Made by a program: the position numbers and the translations under genes. Positions 6,486 to 9,972 of a stretch of DNA of 9,972 nt are shown here, in pieces. The notes beneath the pieces are model-generated. The model was not told where the DNA came from. It made no database searches and saw nothing but the letters and a program-made list of their open reading frames with translations. This DNA comes from Galactobacter sp. (GTDB taxonomy: Bacteria > Actinomycetota > Actinomycetes > Actinomycetales > Micrococcaceae). The number at the start of each line of letters is the position of its first letter. Position 1 is the first letter of the stretch. Where the stretch lies: NCBI GenBank assembly GCA_022712075.1, contig JALAHE010000188.1, positions 1 to 9,972 on the forward strand, read 5' to 3'.

Positions 6486-6546
6486 CGCGTCACCACCGCG
6501 AGGGCGGTGTATTCCCACCAGGGAATACACCGCCCTCGTCGCGTCA
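6483..6546 (+). terminator. Two-tier hairpin after the PnuC-like gene
   Basis: The inner stem is a perfect 18 bp (6499-6516 with 6521-6538) with an ACCA loop. An outer perfect 7-bp stem (6483-6489 with 6540-6546) uses the TGA stop codon itself as its 5' bases, leaving a 9-nt bulge on one side and 1 nt on the other. No T-tract follows, so it may act as a terminator or as an mRNA 3'-end stabiliser. The inner stem is AT-richer near the loop than the surrounding DNA. Confidence 0.7.
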
Positions 6547-6616
6547 TACTCGGCCCCACGAGCGTCCCCGGGCGGCGCCGCGCCGCTCGATGCCGGTACG
6601 TTGAGGTCAGCCCGAT

Positions 6617-6630
6617 CCCCCGCGCGGGGG
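6617..6630 (+). repeat. 14-bp self-complementary GC palindrome in the leader of the ThDP enzyme gene
   Basis: CCCCCGCGCGGGGG is fully self-complementary and lies 38 bases upstream of ATG 6668. The gap 6547-6667 otherwise shows only a TACGTT (-10-like, 6598-6603) and no convincing -35. Confidence 0.4.
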
Positions 6631-6667
6631 CGAGGGCATCCATGACACTGCAGTACCCGGAGGAACA

Positions 6668-8326
6668 ATGACGTCCCACCCTGATACCAACGCGCCCGCA
6701 TCCCGCTCGGCCGGCCACCTCATCGTCGACAGCCTCGTGGCTCACGGCGTCAAGCGCACCTACGTGGTGCCGGGCGAGAGCTACCTGGATGTGCTGGACG
6801 GCCTGCACAACTCGGAGATCGAGACTGTGGTCTGCCGCCATGAGGGCGGCGCCGCCTACATGGCCGAGGCCGACGGCAAGCTCCACCAGGTCCCCGGCGT
6901 CGCGATGGTGACGCGCGGCCCCGGCGCCGCGAACGCCCACGTCGGCCTGCACACGGCCTGGCAGGACTCCACCCCCATGGTCCTCTTCGTGGGCCTCATC
7001 CCCTTCGAACACCGCGACCGCGAGGCCTTCCAGGAGTTCGAGCCCAAGGCGTGGTTCGAGTCCGGCGCCAAGCGCGTCATGGTCCTCGACCACCCGGAGC
7101 GCGCCTCCGAGATCGTCGCCGAGGCCATGTTCGCCGCCGTCTCCGGCCGCCCGGGCCCCGTGGTGGTCGGCCTGCCCGAGGACATCATCCGCGAGCAGGT
7201 GCACGCCGAGGTTCACCCGCAGATCCCCGTCGCCACGGGCGGCATGACCGTGGAGGACTGGAAGTCCCTCAAGGCCGCGCTCCTGGAGTCCAAGAAGCCG
7301 CTCTTCATCTTCGGCGGCAACGACTGGACGCAGGAGGGCGCCACGGCCTTCACGCAGTGGCTCGAGGAGCACAAGCTCGCCGCCGCCGCGGAGTGGCGCT
7401 GCGAGGGCACCGTGCCTTTCTCCTCCCCCTCCTACGTTGGCCCCATCGGCTACGGCCGCCCCAAGCCGACCTACGACCTGCTCGAGGAGACCGACCTCCT
7501 CGTGTTCGTGGGCACCGTGCCTGGCGACGTCATCACCAACGGCTTCAACATCCGCCAGAACTGGGACCAGAAGAACTTCATCGTCACGATGGATCCCTCG
7601 CTGCGCGGCCGCTCCGGCCCCGTGACGCACCAGATCGTGTCCAAGCCGGACACGTTTGTGCGCGACCTCGTCCGCATGGACCTCGAGGTCAAGCCGGAGT
7701 GGGAGGAATTCACCGCCCGCATGCGCGCCGAGCAGGAGAAGTTTGCAGCCCTGCCCGAGGCCCGCACCGATGCTGAGCAGTCCACGATGGACTCCGTCAT
7801 GGCCCACCTGGTCCCGGCACTGCCGGCCGACACCATGGTGACCTTCGGCGCCGGCGAGCACACCAACTGGGCGCACCGCTACTTCCCCACCGAGTTCTAC
7901 GCGTCAATGATCTCGGCGCGCAACGGCTCCATGGGCTACTCCGTTCCCTCCGCCGTGGCCGCCTCGCTCAACTACCCCGAGCGCCTCGTGGTGACCATCG
8001 CTGGCGACGGCGAGTTCCTCATGAACGGGCAGGAGCTGGCCACCGCCGCGCAGTACGGCGCCACGCCGCTCGTGATCGTCATGGACAACGAGGAGTACGG
8101 CACCATCCGCACGCACCAGGAGCGTATGTACCCGCAGCGCATCTCGGGCACGCAGCTGAAGAACCCGGACTTCGCACTCATGGCGCAGGCGTTCGGCGGC
8201 TTCGGTGCGCGCGTGGAGCGCAACGAGCAGATCGCCGACGCCCTGGCGGGCGCTATCGAGGCCACGCGCAACGGGCAGTTCGCCCTGCTGCACGTCCTGG
8301 TGCCGCAGCGCTCCAAGGCCTACTGA
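6668..8326 (+). CDS. Thiamine-diphosphate-dependent enzyme, acetolactate synthase large-subunit-like
   Basis: A 552-residue member of the pyruvate oxidase/acetolactate synthase/decarboxylase superfamily. The three usual domains are visible. The N-terminal PYR domain has GVKRTYVVPGESYLDVLDGL (27-46) and VCRHEGGAAYMAE with the cofactor-activating Glu59, then TRGPGAANA. The middle domain (about 195-335) contains KKPLFIFGGN. The C-terminal PP domain has GAGEHTNWAHRYF, NGSMGYSVPSAVAA and the ThDP/metal motif GDG (446-448), then 25 residues later DN (473-474), as DNEEYGTIRTHQERMY. Start: GGAGGA (6659-6664) closely precedes ATG 6668. The enzyme should act on a 2-keto acid, but the product is undetermined. 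It has no small-subunit (ilvN) neighbour and no ilv genes nearby, and its middle domain lacks the phrases I expect of biosynthetic acetolactate synthase. Alternatives include a decarboxylase or carboligase of unknown substrate. It appears to be transcribed alone. Confidence 0.85.
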   Translation: MTSHPDTNAPASRSAGHLIVDSLVAHGVKRTYVVPGESYLDVLDGLHNSEIETVVCRHEGGAAYMAEADGKLHQVPGVAMVTRGPGAANAHVGLHTAWQDSTPMVLFVGLIPFEHRDREAFQEFEPKAWFESGAKRVMVLDHPERASEIVAEAMFAAVSGRPGPVVVGLPEDIIREQVHAEVHPQIPVATGGMTVEDWKSLKAALLESKKPLFIFGGNDWTQEGATAFTQWLEEHKLAAAAEWRCEGTVPFSSPSYVGPIGYGRPKPTYDLLEETDLLVFVGTVPGDVITNGFNIRQNWDQKNFIVTMDPSLRGRSGPVTHQIVSKPDTFVRDLVRMDLEVKPEWEEFTARMRAEQEKFAALPEARTDAEQSTMDSVMAHLVPALPADTMVTFGAGEHTNWAHRYFPTEFYASMISARNGSMGYSVPSAVAASLNYPERLVVTIAGDGEFLMNGQELATAAQYGATPLVIVMDNEEYGTIRTHQERMYPQRISGTQLKNPDFALMAQAFGGFGARVERNEQIADALAGAIEATRNGQFALLHVLVPQRSKAY

Positions 8327-8342
8327 GCCGGTTGACTCCCCC

Positions 8343-8397
8343 CGGGGCGGGGGCCGCGGGTCGTGACGTCACGACCCGCGGTGCCCCGCTCGTCTTG
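8343..8397 (+). terminator. Palindromic terminator after the ThDP enzyme gene
   Basis: 8354-8381 is a perfect 28-bp palindrome (half-site CCGCGGGTCGTGAC). It is extended by CGGGGC (8343-8348) pairing with GCCCCG (8383-8388) across a G-run bulge, and is followed by the moderately T-rich CTCGTCTTGTGT. The RNA would form a 12-bp or longer stem with a minimal ACGT loop. It lies 17 bp after the stop at 8326. Confidence 0.75.
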
Positions 8398-8446
8398 TGT
8401 GGGGCGGCCGGCGCGCGGGCGGCCCCGCCAAGGCGGGCGACGGGGA

Positions 8447-8493
8447 CCGCGTGAGGTGCCCTGGGCGCCCGCCCCGGGCCGCGTGAGGTGCCC
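8447..8493 (+). repeat. Two direct copies of a 15-bp repeat
   Basis: CCGCGTGAGGTGCCC occurs exactly at 8447-8461 and 8479-8493 (32-bp period). A weaker relative, GCGTGTGGTGACC, lies at 8498-8510. With a few indels these resemble the element at 8597-8714, so they could be decayed copies. Confidence 0.6.
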
Positions 8494-8596
8494 GACGGCG
8501 TGTGGTGACCTTGGGCACGACGGCGCGCGGGCGGCGTCGTGCGTTGGGTTGCCCCGGCCACCGGCCGTGGGCGCCCCACCTGCCGCCTCTCCACCG

Positions 8597-8714
8597 TTCG
8601 CGAGTGCCCGGTGTTGCTTCCCCTCGCCCGCGAGTGCCGCGTGTCGCCCGCGGCGCCGTTTCGGCGACACAAGGTACTCGCGAAACCCGACGGGCGGCAC
8701 AAGGCACTCGCGAA
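8597..8714. repeat. Four-copy 22-bp intergenic element, two direct and two inverted
   Basis: Copies on the + strand start at 8597 and 8627; copies in reverse orientation occupy 8663-8684 and 8693-8714. Each pair has an exact 30-bp period. The shared core on the + sense is CGCGAGTGCCTTGTGTCG, with a few substitutions per copy. Because the second pair is inverted, the whole block could fold into a long imperfect hairpin with a 14-nt centre (8649-8662). No family is recognised. Confidence 0.75.
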
Positions 8715-8779
8715 TGCTCCGCCGCGTTCGGCGGCGGCCCGGCCCTCGTGACGCCCGGCGAGCGTCAGTGATTGAATGG

Positions 8780-8817
8780 CAATGGCCTCGCGTCCGCCTG
8801 CGGCGCGGCCGCCATTG
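8780..8817 (+). promoter_or_regulatory. Hairpin immediately upstream of the map ribosome binding site
   Basis: CAATGGC (8780-8786) pairs with GCCATTG (8811-8817), with a further 4-bp CGCG pairing inside (8789-8792 with 8804-8807). The 3' arm ends at the first base of the SD GGAGGA (8817-8822). It could modulate translation of map, but this is inference. Confidence 0.35.
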
Positions 8818-8822
8818 GAGGA
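8817..8822 (+). promoter_or_regulatory. Ribosome binding site fixing the map start
   Basis: GGAGGA lies 6 bases before GTG 8829. This favours GTG 8829 over the in-frame TTG at 8772, whose extra 19 residues (Gly/Ala-rich) are not family-like. Confidence 0.75.
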
Positions 8823-8828
8823 TGTGCA

Positions 8829-9596
8829 GTGATCGAATTGAAGACCCCCGCGGAGATCGAGGCGATGCGTCCCGCCGGCCGCTTCGTGGCCGATGTGCTC
8901 GCGGAGCTGAAGGCCGTCGCCAAGGTCGGCGTGAATCTCCTCGAGCTGGACGCCGTTGCCGCCCGCATGATCAAGGAGGCCGGCGCCGTCTCCTGCTACG
9001 TGGATTACGAGCCGGCCGGGTTCGGCAAGGGGCCCTTCGGCTACTCGCTGTGCACTTCCGTGAACGACGCCGTGCTGCATGGCAAGCCCTTCGATTACGT
9101 GCTGCGCGACGGTGACGTGTTGAGCGTCGACTTCGCCGCGAGCCTGAACGGCTGGGTCTCCGACGCCGCCGTGACTGTGGTGGTCGGCCGCGAGAACGCT
9201 GAGGGCGAGCGGCTGATCCGCGCCACGCAGGAGGCCCTCGCCGCCGGCATCGCCGCGGCACAGCCCGGGGCCAAGACGGGCGACGTCTCCCACGCGATCG
9301 GCGAGGTGGCGCGTTCCTACGGCCTCAAGGTCAACCTGGAGTTCGGCGGGCACGGCGTGGGCCACACCATGCACGAGGACCCGCACATCTCCAACGACGG
9401 CCGCCCGGGCCGCGGCCTCAAGCTGCAGCCGGGCATGGTCGTGGCGATCGAGCCGTGGTTCATGTCCACCACCGACCGCCTGCGCACCGACCGCGACGGC
9501 TGGACCCTGCGCAGCGCCGACGGCTCGCTGACCGCCCACTCCGAGCACACCGTGGCCATCACGGAGAGCGGGAACATCGTCCTGACGGCGCCGTAG
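8829..9596 (+). CDS. map: Methionine aminopeptidase, type I
   Basis: A 255-residue metalloprotease that removes the initiator methionine from nascent cytosolic proteins. It matches the type I family in length and starts as MIELKTPAEIEAMRPAGR. The five metal ligands are all present: Asp101 (SVDFAA), Asp112 (SDAAVTVVVG), His175 (GGHGVG), Glu208 (AIEPWF) and Glu239 (SEHTVAI). Substrate-side His84 (NDAVLHG) and His182 (HEDP) are also present. The Cys-containing N-terminal zinc extension of some actinobacterial MetAPs is absent, so this is the short form. The GTG start is chosen by GGAGGA at 8817-8822. In many actinobacteria map lies near adk and the infA/ribosomal-protein genes. Here the upstream neighbour is a repeat-rich gap, so this may be a second, unlinked copy, or the ribosomal cluster may begin just beyond the right edge. 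Confidence 0.95.
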   Translation: MIELKTPAEIEAMRPAGRFVADVLAELKAVAKVGVNLLELDAVAARMIKEAGAVSCYVDYEPAGFGKGPFGYSLCTSVNDAVLHGKPFDYVLRDGDVLSVDFAASLNGWVSDAAVTVVVGRENAEGERLIRATQEALAAGIAAAQPGAKTGDVSHAIGEVARSYGLKVNLEFGGHGVGHTMHEDPHISNDGRPGRGLKLQPGMVVAIEPWFMSTTDRLRTDRDGWTLRSADGSLTAHSEHTVAITESGNIVLTAP

Positions 9597-9637
9597 GAGG
9601 CGGGCGTGCACGATCCCGCGGTTTCGCCACTCAGTGA

Positions 9638-9667
9638 TTGACAAATCTCTATCGCTGGGGGCAGACT
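9638..9667 (+). promoter_or_regulatory. Strong-looking promoter downstream of map
   Basis: A perfect TTGACA (9638-9643), 18 bp, then CAGACT (9662-9667), which keeps the A, A and T positions of the -10 consensus. The flanks (ACAAATCTCTATC) are unusually AT-rich for this genome. Transcription would start near 9674, leaving about 75 nt of leader containing a 7-bp hairpin (9697-9703 with 9711-9717). Confidence 0.6.
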
Positions 9668-9736
9668 TGTCGCACCGCCGCGGCGTCCCCGCTGCAGACC
9701 CCGGAACGTACGGGGTCCACACCGACGGTATCGACG

Positions 9737-9744
9737 AAAGGAGG
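9737..9744 (+). promoter_or_regulatory. Consensus Shine-Dalgarno before the small ORF
   Basis: AAAGGAGG is an ideal anti-SD match 6 bases before ATG 9751. It is the strongest ribosome binding site in the window and argues that the 41-codon frame is translated. Confidence 0.7.
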
Positions 9745-9750
9745 CCGAAG

Positions 9751-9876
9751 ATGAAGGTACCCTTCCAGGGTGTGCCGCGCCAGGCGCACGGGAAGCGTCA
9801 GGACATCAACGGCAAGGGCCTTCGCCCCTCCCGCTCTGTCCCGCCTCGTTCCCACGCCGCCAGGCGCGGCGCCTAA
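9751..9876 (+). CDS. Small basic protein or leader peptide, 41 residues, unknown function
   Basis: I do not recognise this protein. It starts MKVPFQGVPRQAHGKRQDIN (1-20). It has seven Arg and three Lys against one Asp, is rich in Pro and Ser in its second half, and contains no hydrophobic segment, Cys or signal peptide. Such a composition could bind RNA or ribosomes, or simply reflect a translated leader. Support for expression is the promoter at 9638, the consensus SD and the immediately following terminator, which together make a complete transcription unit of about 265 nt. A longer in-frame start at 9634 overlaps the promoter and is rejected. The stop TAA at 9874-9876 begins a short AACCCG/CGGGTT hairpin. 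Alternatives: a regulatory small RNA with an incidental ORF, or an attenuator leader for the gene beyond the window. Confidence 0.5.
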   Translation: MKVPFQGVPRQAHGKRQDINGKGLRPSRSVPPRSHAARRGA

Positions 9877-9894
9877 CCCGCACGGGTTTCGGTG

Positions 9895-9937
9895 GGCCCG
9901 TCCCCCACGCTGACGAGCGTGGAGGGGCGGGCCTTTC
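9895..9937 (+). terminator. Strong intrinsic terminator after the small ORF
   Basis: The arms 9895-9911 and 9916-9933 form about 17 pairs (one bulged A and one G-U) with a GACG loop, followed by TTTC. A smaller hairpin (9875-9880 with 9883-9888) overlaps the ORF stop just upstream. The bases CGAAAGG at the window end (9966-9972) may be the SD of the next gene, so the terminator sits about 30 bases ahead of it. Confidence 0.85.
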
Positions 9938-9972
9938 CCGTACCCTCGAACCACTCAGACTCCCCCGAAAGG

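Larger units (their letters stand above)
8398..8828 (+). other. Gene-free, repeat-rich stretch upstream of map
   Basis: No convincing gene is visible. Frames crossing it lack an SD, lack protein-family features and give Arg/Pro/Ala-rich translations. It holds the 13-bp direct repeat GGCGCGCGGGCGG (8410-8422 and 8522-8534), a GCACGACG/CGTCGTGC hairpin (8515-8522 with 8535-8542), a 15-bp direct repeat (8447 and 8479) and the four-copy 22-bp element (8597-8714). A leader hairpin lies just before map. No clear promoter hexamers for map were found; if map has its own promoter it is probably within 8715-8815. Confidence 0.6.

Noticed and set aside
6332..7876. 514-codon open frame on the minus strand
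   Set aside because: It is antisense to the PnuC-like and ThDP enzyme genes, crosses a hairpin and intergenic DNA, and is Gly/Ala/Val/His-rich without family motifs. Long antisense frames are expected in very GC-rich coding DNA.
8597..8714. CRISPR-like array because of the 30-bp spacing
   Set aside because: Only about 8 bp separates copies within a pair, the copies change orientation, and there are no spacers of normal length and no cas genes.
8772..8828. Upstream TTG start extending map by 19 residues
   Set aside because: There is no SD before it and the extension is not family-like. GTG 8829 has GGAGGA at a proper distance.
8363..9115. Plus-strand frames crossing the gap before map, also 8502-8771 and 8539-8751
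   Set aside because: Arg/Pro-rich translations, no SD, and overlap with map in another frame. The part over the 22-bp repeats only encodes translated repeats.
8253..9722. 489-codon open frame on the minus strand
   Set aside because: It is antisense to map with its full set of metal ligands and runs through the repeat region. The translation is low-complexity Arg/Gly/Ala with no recognisable domain.

Overview
The window looks like chromosomal DNA of a high-GC Gram-positive bacterium (Actinomycetota). The base composition is very GC-rich with strongly GC-biased third codon positions. The gene set also fits: an actinobacterial-type oligopeptidase B, a PaaR-type TetR regulator with the phenylacetate genes paaI and paaK, and a type I methionine aminopeptidase. 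The order or genus cannot be fixed from sequence alone. All convincing genes are on the + strand; the long minus-strand frames are shadows of GC-rich coding sequence.

Layout from left to right. (1) 1-1958 is the 3' part of an oligopeptidase B gene (ptrB), open at the window edge, followed by a 13-bp hairpin. (2) 2032-2784 encodes a DUF1275/YoaK-like membrane protein. (3) 2785-5606 is a compact phenylacetate-activation module: a TTGACA-type promoter with a CRP/GlxR-like site over its -35 and a PaaR-type palindrome downstream of its -10, then paaI (thioesterase), paaK (phenylacetate-CoA ligase), a perfect 17-bp terminator, paaR, and another perfect terminator. (4) 5685-6485 encodes a membrane protein of about seven helices resembling PnuC vitamin transporters, with an acidic C-terminal tail and a two-tier hairpin that includes its stop codon. 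(5) 6668-8326 encodes a stand-alone thiamine-diphosphate enzyme of the acetolactate-synthase superfamily. (6) 8327-8828 is a gene-free stretch of about 500 bp. It starts with a 28-bp perfect palindrome and contains several dispersed short repeats, including four copies of a 22-bp element arranged as two direct plus two inverted copies, each pair with 30-bp spacing. (7) 8829-9596 is map. (8) 9638-9937 is a tiny transcription unit: a consensus -35, an ideal Shine-Dalgarno, a 41-codon very basic ORF and a strong terminator, ending about 30 bases before what may be the ribosome-binding site of the next gene.

The clearest functional group is the paa module. PaaK makes phenylacetyl-CoA, PaaI can hydrolyse CoA esters stalled in the pathway, and PaaR presumably represses until phenylacetyl-CoA appears. 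The ring-epoxidase genes (paaABCDE) are not in this window. The other genes look like independent units. I see no mobile element, phage, CRISPR array, tRNA or rRNA, and no convincing multi-gene novel system. The items most worth a second look are the repeat cluster upstream of map and the small-ORF/terminator unit at the right end.
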